Shown: positions 38,288 to 48,626 of the stretch, piece by piece | How positions within the stretch are numbered: the first letter of the stretch is position 1 | Layout: every line of letters starts with the position of its first letter | Position numbers and translations under genes: made by a program | Source: Eubacteriaceae bacterium | Lineage (GTDB): Bacteria; Bacillota; Clostridia; Eubacteriales; Alkalibacteraceae | DNA: 64,000 bases | Assembly: GCA_013335935.1 (NCBI GenBank) | Contig: JAAXUP010000002.1 | Coordinates: 1-64,000, forward strand | Reading direction: 5' to 3' | The notes under the pieces: generated by a model | Databases searched by the model: none | The model's input: only the letters and a program-made list of their open reading frames with translations | What the model was told of the DNA's origin: nothing

Positions 38288-38839
38288 ATGAAAATTATTA
38301 TTGGCCTTGGAAATCCAGGGAGCAAGTATTCTTTGACAAGACACAATATTGGCTTCGAAGTGATCGACTATATGGCGGATAAGTATGATGTCAGTCTGAA
38401 GAGCAAGCATAAAGCACTGATTGGTACATTTTTTAAAAATGGGAAGAAGGTCATGCTTGTTAAGCCTCAGACTTTCATGAATCTCAGCGGAGAAAGCATT
38501 TTTGAAATTATGGATTACTACGATGCCGACCCTCAGGATATGCTTGTGGTATACGATGATATCGATCTGGAGTCAGGCAGGATAAGACTCAGAGCAGGGG
38601 GGAGCGGCGGAACCCATAACGGCATGAGATCGATCATCTTCCAGACCCAGACCAATAATATTCCGAGGCTTCGTATTGGAGTCGGGAAACCTGAGATAGG
38701 TGACCTTGCAGCTTATGTGCTGGGGAAATTTTCTCCTGAAGAAAAAGAGCGGATGAAAGATGCCGTTATCAAAGCAGAGAAAGCAGCAGGGACATTTATC
38801 GAAGAAGGCATCTATGAAGCGATGAATAAGAATAATTAG
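38288..38839 (+). CDS. pth: Peptidyl-tRNA hydrolase
   Basis: A 183-aa enzyme recycling peptidyl-tRNA. N-terminal GLGNPGSKYSLTRHN carries the catalytic H19 and VYDDIDLESGRIRLRAGG is conserved. ATG 38288 follows AAAGGTGG. An upstream in-frame ATG at 38264 overlaps the terminator region. Confidence 0.96.
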   Translation: MKIIIGLGNPGSKYSLTRHNIGFEVIDYMADKYDVSLKSKHKALIGTFFKNGKKVMLVKPQTFMNLSGESIFEIMDYYDADPQDMLVVYDDIDLESGRIRLRAGGSGGTHNGMRSIIFQTQTNNIPRLRIGVGKPEIGDLAAYVLGKFSPEEKERMKDAVIKAEKAAGTFIEEGIYEAMNKNN

Positions 38840-38972
38840 CGATTAGGATTAAAAAGGATATAAATGCAGAAGTGATTTACAAAGAAAAACAAAAGTAAAC
38901 TAGTAAAGCTAAAAGCTAAAGTTAACTGCCTGGTTGTCAAAACCGGGCCTTAAGTGTTTGGAGGTGGTATGC

Positions 38973-41900
38973 ATGAAGATAAAGGTCACAGACATCATTA
39001 AAAATACAAAATCAGTAAGTGAGCTGAGAGAACTTTGCCAGTCTGACAGAAAAAAGCATATAGGCATCTATAATGCTGAAGACAATGTAAAGGCTTTATA
39101 TGCTGCGGTGCTGGGTGATGAAAAAGGAAGCAGCCTTTTAATCTGTTCCAGTGAAGGTAAAGCAAAACAATATGTGGATTATTTAAACGGCATCCACCCA
39201 GGGAAAGCACTCTATTTTCCAGCGGAACCCTTCCACTATCTTTTTTTGGATATCAGAAGCCGGGAAATCAGTCATGAAAGAATCAGAGTGCTGAATTCCA
39301 TACTTACCCAAAAGGGGAAGCTTGTGGTTACCACTGTAGAATCATTGATGAAGAAAATGATAAGCAGGGAATCTTTTAAAAAGCTCTCCATTACGATTAA
39401 GGCAGAAGATCTGCTGGATATTGATGAACTATCCGAAAAACTTGTACTACTGGGATATGAGAGAACAGAACAGGTGGAAAACAGAGGAGAATTCTCCGTG
39501 CGGGGTGGAATCGTCGATGTTTTCGACGTATCATCTGAACAGCCTTTCCGCATCGAGCTTTTTGATAATGAGATCGACTCGATCAGGATATTTGATCCAA
39601 TTGATCAAAAATCCATAGAAAAAGTTAAAAAAGCTCATATTTCACCAAATGAAGAGATGATTTTTGAGAAGGATGAAATGCGTTCCATCATGGCTTCTTT
39701 TAAGGAAGATATGGAAAAATATCTGAAAAAAATCAGTGGACATAAAGAAGCCGCTGCAAATTTGTGGGAAAGATTTGACAACATTGTTGAAGAGAGGGAT
39801 ATCAATTATCATCAGCTGATTCCATGGTATAAAGGGGAAAGTGTTGATTTGCTTTCCTGGTTTCAGGATGACAGCAGAATTTTCCTGGATGAAGCTAACA
39901 GTTTTGCAGAACTACTTTCGGCAGTGAGGTCACAAATAGAGGAAGAATATAAAAATCTTCTTGAAAAAGGAGGAATTCTTCCAAAGCTTCTTGAAAGGAT
40001 CTATCAGCCCGGGGATATTCGAAACAGGATCGAAAAATTTAAAACCATCGAGTTCGAACGACTTCATAAAAGGTTTGCCTTTATTCCGGCGGATATCGAA
40101 ATTGACGCAGGTTCAAAGGATATCTATGCCTTCTATGGAAGAGTGGGCGCTCTGGCGGATCAGATCATCGAGTGGTTTGCAAAGGAATATAGCATTTATA
40201 TCGCTTGCAGCGATAAAAATCAAGTCAGCTCGGTGGTAGAAATGCTGAACAGCTATAATATTGCCTTTTCATTTTCAGAAAGCGGAGCAAAACCAGATCA
40301 TGGCAGTGTAAATATTTTAGAATCCGCTTTGAGTTCAGGATTTGAAATAGACAAGGATAAAATCGTACTCATCACCTACAATGAAATCTTCCATAAGGAA
40401 ACCCGAAAGAAAAAAGAGAGAAAAAAGGCAGGAAAGAAAATTGAAGCCTTCACCCAGCTTAACGTGGGAGATTATATTGTTCATGATGTTCATGGCATAG
40501 GGGTATATCTTGGCATAGAGCAGATAACGATCGAAGGTATCAAGAAAGATTTTCTGAACCTCAAGTATGGAAAAGGTGACAAGCTCTACATCCCTGTGGA
40601 TCAGATGGATTCCATACAGGTCTACATGGGCTATGGCGACAAAGAACCAAAGCTGAGCAGACTGGATTCCCAGGAATGGAAAAAGGCAAAAATCAGTGCA
40701 AAGAAATCCGTTCAGGAAATGGCACAGGAACTACTGGATATTTATGCAAAAAGGATCAGTGCCAAAGGATTTAAATTTTCCAGGGACAACGAATGGGTAA
40801 GAGAATTTGAGGATAAATTTCCCTATGATGAGACGGAAGATCAATTAAAGGCTATAAAAGACCTTAAAAGGGACATGGAGCAGGACGTTCCTATGGACAG
40901 GCTTATTTGCGGAGACGTAGGCTACGGGAAGACCGAGGTTGCCATCAGAGGGGCATTCAAGGCTGTTATGGATTCAAAGCAGGTAGCTTTGCTGGTTCCC
41001 ACAACCATACTGGCTCAGCAGCATTATAATAACTTCGTTCAGCGGTTTTCGGATTATCCTATAAAAATCGAAATGCTTTCAAGGTTCAGGACCAAGAAAC
41101 AGCAGGATGCAATTATTAAGGACATTGGGAAAAAAAGAGTGGATATTGTCATAGGTACCCACAGGCTTTTATCCAAGGATCTGAAATTTGATGATCTGGG
41201 TCTGCTTATTATCGACGAGGAACAAAGGTTCGGTGTCAGACATAAGGAGAAAATCAAAGCGTTGAAAAGCAACATCGATGTGCTGACGCTTACAGCAACT
41301 CCCATCCCCCGGACACTCCATATGTCTCTTATTGGTGCCAGGGACATGAGTGTTATCGATGAACCCCCTCATAACCGGACTCCAGTCCAGACCTATGTGA
41401 TGGAGTACAACGATCTTATTATCCGGGATGCTATTCAAAGAGAGATCAGCAGGGAAGGTCAGGTTTATTATGTATTCAACAGGGTGACTGGAATTGACGA
41501 GGTAGCCGCAAAAATTGGGAAAATGGTTCCAACTGCGAAAATAGCCGTTGCTCACGGGCAGATGGGTGAAACAGAGCTTGAAAATGTCATGCTGGATTTT
41601 ATGGATCATAAATATGACGTGCTGGTTGCCACTTCAATAATTGAATCGGGTCTGGATATTTCAAAGGCGAATACCATTGTCATCGAAAATGCCGACCAGA
41701 TGGGACTTTCCCAGCTTTATCAGCTGAGAGGCCGGGTAGGAAGATCAGACCGTCTTTCCTTTGCATATATCACCTATAAGAAGGATAAGAACCTTACAGA
41801 GGTTGCTGAAAAGCGCCTTAAGGCAATCAAGGATTTCACTGACTTTGGTTCAGGCTTTAAAATCGCTATGAGGGATTTGGAAATCCGGGGGGCAGGAAAT

Positions 41901-42473
41901 ATTCTCGGATCACAGCAGCATGGACATCTTATGTCAGTGGGATATGATATGTTCACAAGACTTCTTGAAGAAGCGGTAAAAGGTCTGATGGGTGAAGAGG
42001 TCAAGGAAAAAGTCTCCACTTCCATCGAAATCAAGGCAGATGCCTATGTTCCACCGGCTTATATTTCCAGCGAGAAGCAAAAGTATGATCTTTATAGAAA
42101 AATATCTGGGATCGATTCCGAAACCGAGATCCATGAGATCCAGGAAGAACTGATAGACCGCTACGGAGATGTGCCTTATTCTCTGATTAATCTTATGAAT
42201 ATCGCATTTATAAAAAATACGGCATCTGAGATCGGAATATTTTCCATAAAAGAAATGAAAGACGCTTTAAAAATTATTTTTGATAAAAATAATTATCTTT
42301 CGGTCCATGAAATTAAAGAATTAATTAAGACTAATGGGATAAAATTCAATCCGGGTGATGAAAATATGAGCCTTTCTATCAAGAATTTGGGCGATGGAAA
42401 GAAGAACATTGCAGCACTTAAAAGTCTGATGGTGAAAATAAAGAGTTTGAAAAAAAATGACCATCCGATATAA
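38973..42473 (+). CDS. mfd: Transcription-repair coupling factor Mfd
   Basis: A 1166-aa translocase that removes stalled RNA polymerase and recruits UvrA. Domains in order: UvrB-like N-terminus (about 1-330), RNA-polymerase interaction domain (VGDYIVHDVHGIGVYLG, about 495-560), SF2 motor with Walker A GDVGYGKTE near 646 and DEEQ, and the C-terminal UvrA-regulating domain. ATG 38973 follows GGAGGTGG. A short hairpin (GCCTGGTT/AACCGGGC, 38928-38948) sits just upstream. Confidence 0.96.
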   Translation: MKIKVTDIIKNTKSVSELRELCQSDRKKHIGIYNAEDNVKALYAAVLGDEKGSSLLICSSEGKAKQYVDYLNGIHPGKALYFPAEPFHYLFLDIRSREISHERIRVLNSILTQKGKLVVTTVESLMKKMISRESFKKLSITIKAEDLLDIDELSEKLVLLGYERTEQVENRGEFSVRGGIVDVFDVSSEQPFRIELFDNEIDSIRIFDPIDQKSIEKVKKAHISPNEEMIFEKDEMRSIMASFKEDMEKYLKKISGHKEAAANLWERFDNIVEERDINYHQLIPWYKGESVDLLSWFQDDSRIFLDEANSFAELLSAVRSQIEEEYKNLLEKGGILPKLLERIYQPGDIRNRIEKFKTIEFERLHKRFAFIPADIEIDAGSKDIYAFYGRVGALADQIIEWFAKEYSIYIACSDKNQVSSVVEMLNSYNIAFSFSESGAKPDHGSVNILESALSSGFEIDKDKIVLITYNEIFHKETRKKKERKKAGKKIEAFTQLNVGDYIVHDVHGIGVYLGIEQITIEGIKKDFLNLKYGKGDKLYIPVDQMDSIQVYMGYGDKEPKLSRLDSQEWKKAKISAKKSVQEMAQELLDIYAKRISAKGFKFSRDNEWVREFEDKFPYDETEDQLKAIKDLKRDMEQDVPMDRLICGDVGYGKTEVAIRGAFKAVMDSKQVALLVPTTILAQQHYNNFVQRFSDYPIKIEMLSRFRTKKQQDAIIKDIGKKRVDIVIGTHRLLSKDLKFDDLGLLIIDEEQRFGVRHKEKIKALKSNIDVLTLTATPIPRTLHMSLIGARDMSVIDEPPHNRTPVQTYVMEYNDLIIRDAIQREISREGQVYYVFNRVTGIDEVAAKIGKMVPTAKIAVAHGQMGETELENVMLDFMDHKYDVLVATSIIESGLDISKANTIVIENADQMGLSQLYQLRGRVGRSDRLSFAYITYKKDKNLTEVAEKRLKAIKDFTDFGSGFKIAMRDLEIRGAGNILGSQQHGHLMSVGYDMFTRLLEEAVKGLMGEEVKEKVSTSIEIKADAYVPPAYISSEKQKYDLYRKISGIDSETEIHEIQEELIDRYGDVPYSLINLMNIAFIKNTASEIGIFSIKEMKDALKIIFDKNNYLSVHEIKELIKTNGIKFNPGDENMSLSIKNLGDGKKNIAALKSLMVKIKSLKKNDHPI

Positions 42474-42474
42474 T
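42447..42474 (+). promoter_or_regulatory. Promoter of the foldase lipoprotein genes
   Basis: TTGAAA at 42447-42452 and a perfect TATAAT at 42469-42474, 16 nt apart, placed inside the last codons of mfd. It gives the two lipoprotein genes their own transcript. Confidence 0.65.
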
Positions 42475-42545
42475 AGTTATAGTCTGGATTAAGCAATATA
42501 ACATACGGGAGTTTCCTGCATGAAAAAAAGATATGAGGAGAGAAT

Positions 42546-44036
42546 ATGTTGAATATTAAAAAGAAAATGCTCATGATATTACTTGCGGCATTACTGGTTT
42601 TCAGTGCCGCAGGGTGTAATCTGGTACAAGTAGACCCTGAGAAAGACTTGCAGCAAGTGGTTATTAAAATGAACGATCAGGAAATTCTGAAGAAAGAATT
42701 CAACGGGTTGTTTACTTACTATAAGATGATGTATACCTTAAACGGATATGAGATGCCGGTTGACGAAGAACTTGCTACATTTAAGGAAGATCTGCTGGAC
42801 ACCTTAGTCGAAATAAAAGTACTCAGAGCAGAAGCCGAGAAAGCCAAGGTCGAAGTGGATCTGACAGGCAATACGGAGCAATTGGATGCGGATAAAACCA
42901 GCTTTATTTCAGGCTTTGGAGATGAAACGAAATATTCCGCTTTCCTTGTGGAGAACAACATGACCGTGGAATCATTTCAGGAATTCTACAAGAAATTTCT
43001 TGATGATGCAAGCTACGCCAATGCCTATATGGAAAAATATATCACCGACCTTAAAGCAAGTCCTGAGAAGGAACTTGCCAAAACAGTTATGGCCGTTTCT
43101 GGAAGTAAAATCCTGAAAAGTGAGTTTTACTATGAACTTGCCAAAAAAGAATTCCTGCTTTATACAACAACAGGATCAGGCCTCCCAACGGATGAAGAAG
43201 GCCTCAAAGCGGCATATGATGAAATCCTCGACAGTATTTCGGAGAACCATTTGGTGATGACAAAAGGGAAGGCTGACAAAATCACTGTAACTGCTGCACA
43301 AATTACTGCGAAATCTAAGGAACTGAAAGAAAATTATTTTGCTGCTCAAATCTTAAGCGAAGAATCTCTTCCGTCGTTTCTTTCCGAATATTACCTTTCA
43401 AGTGAAGTATATGAAAAGCTTCTGAAGAAAGACGCTGAAATGGTCCTCTACAAAGAAGCTGTACTTGCCGACTTAAAAGGCGAGACTACTGTTACAGAAA
43501 ATGAGATGAAAGAATACTACGAATCAAATAAAACGGCATATGATACCAGCACAGTAGCTGCTAAACATATACTGGTTGAGTCGGAAGATCTTGCAAATCA
43601 GATTAGTGCTACTATAACTGATGCAGCGAGCTTTGAAGCCGCATTTGAGAAATATCAGGATGATGAAACTGTTCTTGAAGCCAGCGATTTGGGAGCATTT
43701 AAGTTCACTGACATGGTAACAGAGTTTGGAACAGCTGCATTTGCGCTGAATAAAGGCGAAGTAACTAAAAAACCTGTCAAAAGTCAGTATGGATACCATA
43801 TGATCTATGTTTATGATAAAAACATTGTAGCTATTCCGACCTATGAAGAAAAAAAGAGCGAGATCAAAGAGATATTGCTTTCCAGCAAGACAGACACAAA
43901 ATATTCTGATCTGCTGACTGCACTGAAAAAGAAAGCAAAAATCGAGAAAAATGAGATCCAGGATCCCTATAAGGCATACATGGACCAACTCAAAAAGGAT
44001 TATAATGTGAAGACTTATCCTAACAGGATCAAGTAG
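42546..44036 (+). CDS. PrsA/SurA-like lipoprotein with parvulin PPIase domain
   Basis: A 496-aa secreted foldase. The signal peptide ends in SAAGC with lipidated C24. Two tandem SurA-N-like helical segments follow (about 40-150 and 175-290), each with a KxxFxxL-type start. A PPIC-type parvulin domain (about 320-430) contains AKHILV and KSQYGYHMIYV. It probably helps exported proteins fold outside the membrane. ATG 42546 follows GAGGAGAG. Confidence 0.88.
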   Translation: MLNIKKKMLMILLAALLVFSAAGCNLVQVDPEKDLQQVVIKMNDQEILKKEFNGLFTYYKMMYTLNGYEMPVDEELATFKEDLLDTLVEIKVLRAEAEKAKVEVDLTGNTEQLDADKTSFISGFGDETKYSAFLVENNMTVESFQEFYKKFLDDASYANAYMEKYITDLKASPEKELAKTVMAVSGSKILKSEFYYELAKKEFLLYTTTGSGLPTDEEGLKAAYDEILDSISENHLVMTKGKADKITVTAAQITAKSKELKENYFAAQILSEESLPSFLSEYYLSSEVYEKLLKKDAEMVLYKEAVLADLKGETTVTENEMKEYYESNKTAYDTSTVAAKHILVESEDLANQISATITDAASFEAAFEKYQDDETVLEASDLGAFKFTDMVTEFGTAAFALNKGEVTKKPVKSQYGYHMIYVYDKNIVAIPTYEEKKSEIKEILLSSKTDTKYSDLLTALKKKAKIEKNEIQDPYKAYMDQLKKDYNVKTYPNRIK

Positions 44037-44051
44037 CAGGGAGCTGATTTC

Positions 44052-44999
44052 ATGAAAAAATTGATACTCCTGACGGTGTTGCTGCTGGTACTGATTACTA
44101 CGGGCTGCAGCTCTGACAATGGGATTTACGCCACTGTTGGAGAAAATGAAATTACTGCTGACACCTTTGAAAAGCATGTGCTCCTCACAAAAATAAGCTA
44201 CGATGTCGCTGGAACCGAATTTCCTGCGGAGGGATCGGCTCTGGTCAACCTCAAGCGTAATCTTCTCAATAATATGATCGAAAGCATTATTCTTGTAGAC
44301 GCCGCAAAGAGCAAGGGGATAACCATCGATGGTGAACAAGCTGCAAGTGATGCGAAAGCCCTCATCGATATGTTCGAAGAATCTTATGGAGCCGACGGAT
44401 ACGAGAGCTTGTTGAAAGAGAACAGTCTTACAACAAAGGAATTCGAGGAGTTCGTCAACAAATTGTCGGGTGATAATCTTTACATTTATGGCTTGTATAC
44501 TGAAGTGACAAAGGACGTGAAAGTAACAGAAAAAGAAGCTGAAACGTTTTATACTAAAAATATCAAATACTACAATTACAGTACAGTTTCTGTAAAAACA
44601 CTTACTTTCTCCGAAAAAGACCTGGCAGAAACGGCTTTTAAAGAAATTAATTCTAATGGAGCCAGCTTTGATGATACCATTGCAAAGTACAAAGGACAGG
44701 CAGGGGTAGTGGATGCTTCAGATATGGGAAGCATATTTTATACGGATATGCCGGAGGTATTCTCAGACAAGGTCTTTGCAATTAAACCAGGTGAGCACAC
44801 GGAAATAATTGAAAGCGAGGGACTTTATTATATCGCAGAAGTATATGCCATAGATGTTATGGATCCCATACCCTTCAAGGAAGTTGTCGATGACGTTAAA
44901 GAAAAGGTGCTCTCTGAGAAACGAAATACTGTCTATGAAGGTTTTTTTGAAACTGAAAAAGCGAAATATGAAATAAAAGCTTATTACGACAAACTTTAA
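44052..44999 (+). CDS. SurA/PrsA-like lipoprotein with degenerate parvulin domain
   Basis: A 315-aa paralogue of the preceding gene, 15 nt downstream. Signal peptide with lipobox ITTGC (C19), SurA-N-like segment (about 28-150), then a shorter parvulin-like region. In place of the conserved AKHILV it has VKTLTF, so the active-site histidine is missing. A chaperone role without isomerase activity is inferred. Confidence 0.8.
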   Translation: MKKLILLTVLLLVLITTGCSSDNGIYATVGENEITADTFEKHVLLTKISYDVAGTEFPAEGSALVNLKRNLLNNMIESIILVDAAKSKGITIDGEQAASDAKALIDMFEESYGADGYESLLKENSLTTKEFEEFVNKLSGDNLYIYGLYTEVTKDVKVTEKEAETFYTKNIKYYNYSTVSVKTLTFSEKDLAETAFKEINSNGASFDDTIAKYKGQAGVVDASDMGSIFYTDMPEVFSDKVFAIKPGEHTEIIESEGLYYIAEVYAIDVMDPIPFKEVVDDVKEKVLSEKRNTVYEGFFETEKAKYEIKAYYDKL

Positions 45000-45020
45000 G
45001 ACCGCGGAAGCGGTCTTTTC
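44999..45020 (+). terminator. Terminator of the foldase genes
   Basis: AGACCGC at 44999-45005 pairs with GCGGTCT at 45010-45016 around GGAA, followed by TTTC and a second T run. It starts at the last base of the stop codon. Confidence 0.8.
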
Positions 45021-45028
45021 AATTTTTG

Positions 45029-45057
45029 TAGACAAACGATAGTTTAAGCAGTACAAT
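45029..45057 (+). promoter_or_regulatory. Promoter of the flippase-mazG genes
   Basis: TAGACA at 45029-45034 and TACAAT at 45052-45057, 17 nt apart, about 80 nt before the flippase start. Confidence 0.6.
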
Positions 45058-45138
45058 GTTTTAGCAGATAGAAAAGATTCCCATAATGCCGCATTTTATA
45101 TAGTAAATAATTGGAAAATCCAGTGACAGGAGGTCGCT

Positions 45139-46731
45139 ATGGTTCAGAAATCGTACATCAAAGGAGCAGGAATAATAGCAGCAGGTGGTTTAATTGCGAA
45201 GCTTTTAGGACTATTCTTTAAAATTCCCATCGGCAGAATCCTGGACAGCTTCGGTTATGGCCTATACTATAATTCATATAATATATACAATCTGCTTCTG
45301 ACTATTTCTATTGTAGGAATACCAGTAGCAATTTCCAAGATGATTGCAGAAAGGGCCTCAGTAAAGAATTATTACGGAGTCAGCAGGGTATTCAACATTT
45401 CCATGATTTTTCTCATCATCGTTGGAACCATAACCTCCCTGATTTTGTTTTTTGGCGCCAACACGATCATTGCTATTGCAGGGTGGGATAAGAACACCTA
45501 CTATTCACTCATCGGGCTGGCGCTGGCACCTTTTTTTGTTTCCATCCTTTGTGGATTCAGAGGATTCTTCCAGGGAATGCAGATGATGGCGCCAAGTGCA
45601 ATCTCTCAGATCATAGAGGCTTTTGCCAGAGTGTTTTTTGGGATAGGCTTATGCATCTATCTGACAAACAACTTAGGCCAGCCGGAAGGTGCCGGAGGCG
45701 CCTCCTCAGGAGCCCTTTGGGGAGCTCTGGCAGCGGCTTTATTTCTCGCTTTTGTATGGTATGTCTATATGGGAGATTTTAAAAAAGACATTAAAAGAAG
45801 CCAAAGTGTTTTCCCCCGGGAATCTACGAAAAAATTGTTTAAGCGTCTGCTTCAGATTGCCATCCCAGTGACCATTGCTTCAGCCATCGTTTCTCTCTTT
45901 GGGATCATCAATTCGTTTACTTATGTATCAAGGCTTCAAAGTGCCGGCATTGGGATCAGACAAGCAACGATCATGTTCGGTGATTATGGTCTTGCTCAAA
46001 CAATGATCAACGTTCCCCTGACTTTCAGTGCAGCCATGTCCATAACCCTTGTGCCTGCAATAAGTGAATCCTTTGCACTTAAAAACAAAGAAATGATAAA
46101 ATACAAGACGGAAATGGGAATAAGACTGATCCTTCTGATTTCACTGCCCTGCGCCATAGGATTATCCGTGTTTTCCCAGCCAATCTTCCAGTTGCTGTTC
46201 CCGAATTCAGTTTACGGAGGAGGGATACTTATGTATTTTGCCTTTAGCACCATACTCATCATGTTTGCCAATACCCTTCAAAGTGTGCTCCAGGGTCTTG
46301 ATAAACTGACATCTCCGGTGAAGCATCTGATACCAGGCTTGATTGTAAACTATATATTCAACTATATATTTGTATCCATCCCATCCATCAATATCTATGG
46401 TCTTGTCATCAGTAATATTGCCGCATACCTGGTAGTTGCTACATTGAACTATATCAGTGTCAAAAAATATACGGGAGTGACGATACATCCGGTTCAGACC
46501 GTAGTCAAACCTGTGATTGCATCACTGATAATGGGAATTTCAGGGGTTTTAATCTATAAATTATTGAACCTATTTGCAGGGAACGGAATCTCTGTACTTG
46601 TCTCCATCATGCTGTGTGTGATCATATATGTGGTTGTTCTTATAGGGATAAAGGGAATTTCACAGGAGGAATTGTCCATTCTCCCAGCAAGAAACAAACT
46701 CAGAAAAATTCTTGAGAAATATGTAAGGTAG
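45139..46731 (+). CDS. Polysaccharide/lipid II flippase, SpoVB/YabM-like (MVF/MATE-related)
   Basis: A 530-aa membrane protein with about fourteen hydrophobic segments. The N-terminus with GAGIIAAGGLIAKLLGLFFK and IGRILDSFGYGLY is typical of the SpoVB/YabM branch of oligosaccharide exporters. In B. subtilis yabM lies between spoVT and yabN; here spoVT is absent. It probably flips a cell-wall precursor. ATG 45139 follows AGGAGG. Confidence 0.88.
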   Translation: MVQKSYIKGAGIIAAGGLIAKLLGLFFKIPIGRILDSFGYGLYYNSYNIYNLLLTISIVGIPVAISKMIAERASVKNYYGVSRVFNISMIFLIIVGTITSLILFFGANTIIAIAGWDKNTYYSLIGLALAPFFVSILCGFRGFFQGMQMMAPSAISQIIEAFARVFFGIGLCIYLTNNLGQPEGAGGASSGALWGALAAALFLAFVWYVYMGDFKKDIKRSQSVFPRESTKKLFKRLLQIAIPVTIASAIVSLFGIINSFTYVSRLQSAGIGIRQATIMFGDYGLAQTMINVPLTFSAAMSITLVPAISESFALKNKEMIKYKTEMGIRLILLISLPCAIGLSVFSQPIFQLLFPNSVYGGGILMYFAFSTILIMFANTLQSVLQGLDKLTSPVKHLIPGLIVNYIFNYIFVSIPSINIYGLVISNIAAYLVVATLNYISVKKYTGVTIHPVQTVVKPVIASLIMGISGVLIYKLLNLFAGNGISVLVSIMLCVIIYVVVLIGIKGISQEELSILPARNKLRKILEKYVR

Positions 46732-46740
46732 AGGAAGCCA

Positions 46741-48195
46741 ATGAAGAAAATAACGATCGCCGGACTTGGACCGGGAGAACTTAAGAGCATGACCCTGGAA
46801 ACCTATGGGGTGATAAAGTCGAGTAAAAGCATTTTTCTGAGAACAGGAATGCATCCTGCTGCAGATGAGCTGGAAAAGGAAGGGATCCGCTTTGAAACCT
46901 TCGATTATCTTTATGAAGAGTCGGGTTCCTTTGAAGATGTTTATTCAAAAATAGCCTGCAAGCTCGTTGAGGAAGTCAGAAAATGCGGGCAATTGGTCTA
47001 TGCAGTTCCCGGGCATCCCCTGTTTGCTGAAAAAAGTGTTGAAATACTATTGGAATTATTAGATAATATACAAGACAATGTGGAAGTGGAAATCCTTTCA
47101 GCCCTGAGCTTTGTGGATTCCATGATAACTTCGCTGAGGATAGATCCTGTCAAAGGGCTTCAAATCATGGATGCATTATCCATAGACCGTCAAAAAATTG
47201 ATACAAATACTGGAATCATGATTACCCAGGTCTATGACAGATTTGTTGCTTCAAATCTGAAAATTGCGCTTCTGGATTATTACCCTGAGGACAAGGAAGT
47301 ATACCTGGTTCACAAATCGGGAATAATCGGAGAAGAAACAGAGAAACTAAAGCTGTTTGAACTTGATCGAAGCGGTTTGATAAGCTATCTCACCAGTTTG
47401 TATATTCCTCCAGAGGTTGTGAAACGACCAGGGGATCTTAATACCCTCCTGGGAATCATGGAACATCTCAGAGGGGAAGAAGGCTGTCCTTGGGACAGGG
47501 AACAGACATTTAAATCCTTGAGGAAGTACATCGTCGAAGAAGCCTATGAGGTAGTGGACGCCATCGACAAGGAAAATACCGATGAAATCTGTGAGGAACT
47601 GGGAGATCTGCTTCTACAGGTGGTTTTCTTGAGCCAAATCGCAAAGGAAGAGTACTTGTTTGATATGAGTGATGTTATTGAGGCAATCAGCCTCAAACTG
47701 ATAAACCGGCATCCTCATGTTTTTGAATCAGAAGCGTCCAGGGAGTTTTCACATGCAAAATGGGAAAGCATCAAAAGGGAAGAAAAAGGGTACGAAAATA
47801 TTTCTGATCAAATGGACAATATACCCAGAAGCTTTCCCGTTTACCTGAAAGCCGAGAAGGCGCAAAAAAAGGCCGGACTTGTGGGTTTCGACTGGAAAGA
47901 TCCTCTTGATGCGGCGGATAAAGTCGTGGAAGAACTTGAAGAACTTAAGGAAGCTATCCGGGACGGCGCCAGGGAAGAAATCATAAAAGAATCGGGAGAT
48001 TTGGTTTTCTCAGTCATCAATGTACTCCGGTTGGCAAAAGTCGATTTTGAGGAAGCGCTGAAGCTTACCATAGACAAATTTATCTCCCGGTTTAAGAAGA
48101 TGGAAAACTATGCCCGAGCTGAAGAAATCAATATGGACAAGGTTTCCCTGGATAAACTTAACGAATATTGGGAAAAATCCAAAAATGAAGATTGA
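46741..48195 (+). CDS. mazG: YabN-type protein: tetrapyrrole methylase-like domain plus MazG pyrophosphohydrolase
   Basis: A 484-aa fusion. Residues 1 to about 220 are a tetrapyrrole (corrin/porphyrin) methylase fold (ITIAGLGPGELKSMTLET; YAVPGHPLFAE). Residues about 230-484 hold two MazG helical modules with the metal-binding EEAYEVVDAI and EELGDLLLQVVF patterns, which hydrolyse NTPs. The same fusion occurs in B. subtilis YabN. It starts 9 nt after the flippase gene. Confidence 0.93.
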   Translation: MKKITIAGLGPGELKSMTLETYGVIKSSKSIFLRTGMHPAADELEKEGIRFETFDYLYEESGSFEDVYSKIACKLVEEVRKCGQLVYAVPGHPLFAEKSVEILLELLDNIQDNVEVEILSALSFVDSMITSLRIDPVKGLQIMDALSIDRQKIDTNTGIMITQVYDRFVASNLKIALLDYYPEDKEVYLVHKSGIIGEETEKLKLFELDRSGLISYLTSLYIPPEVVKRPGDLNTLLGIMEHLRGEEGCPWDREQTFKSLRKYIVEEAYEVVDAIDKENTDEICEELGDLLLQVVFLSQIAKEEYLFDMSDVIEAISLKLINRHPHVFESEASREFSHAKWESIKREEKGYENISDQMDNIPRSFPVYLKAEKAQKKAGLVGFDWKDPLDAADKVVEELEELKEAIRDGAREEIIKESGDLVFSVINVLRLAKVDFEEALKLTIDKFISRFKKMENYARAEEINMDKVSLDKLNEYWEKSKNED

Positions 48196-48230
48196 AATTT
48201 CAAAAAAATGTTACTTTATAAAATAATCTA

Positions 48231-48258
48231 TTGAAATCTCGAGCAGATAGGTTAAAAT
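48231..48258 (+). promoter_or_regulatory. Promoter of hup
   Basis: TTGAAA at 48231-48236 and TAAAAT at 48253-48258, 16 nt apart. The untranslated leader of about 80 nt contains an 8-bp hairpin (ATATTTTC/GAAAATAT around TTAG). Confidence 0.6.
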
Positions 48259-48346
48259 ATAGTAGAAGATTAATATAGTGATAAATATTTTCTTAGGAAA
48301 ATATATGATAATATATTCACATTAATAGAAATTAGGAGGGTATAAA

Positions 48347-48622
48347 ATGAACAAAGCGGAATTAGTTGCTGCAATGACAGAAAAAACAGATCTTGCGAAG
48401 AAAGATTGCGAGAAAGCTTTAAATGCGTTAGTCGATTCTATTACTGAAGAATTACAAAAAGGTGAGAAAGTTTCCTTGGTAGGATTTGGAACTTTTGAAG
48501 TAAGAGAGAGATCTGAAAGAAAAGGCAGAAACCCTAAGACTATGGAAGAATTAGTAATACCTGCTTCTAAAGCACCTGGATTTAAAGCTGGTAAAGCATT
48601 AAAAGACGCTGTAAATAAATAA
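48347..48622 (+). CDS. hup: DNA-binding protein HU
   Basis: A 91-aa HU histone-like protein (MNKAELVAAMTEKTDLAKKD; VSLVGFGTFEVRERSERKGR; PGFKAGKALKDAV). It bends and compacts DNA. ATG 48347 follows AGGAGGG. It is flanked by its own promoter and terminator. Confidence 0.97.
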   Translation: MNKAELVAAMTEKTDLAKKDCEKALNALVDSITEELQKGEKVSLVGFGTFEVRERSERKGRNPKTMEELVIPASKAPGFKAGKALKDAVNK

Positions 48623-48626
48623 CACG

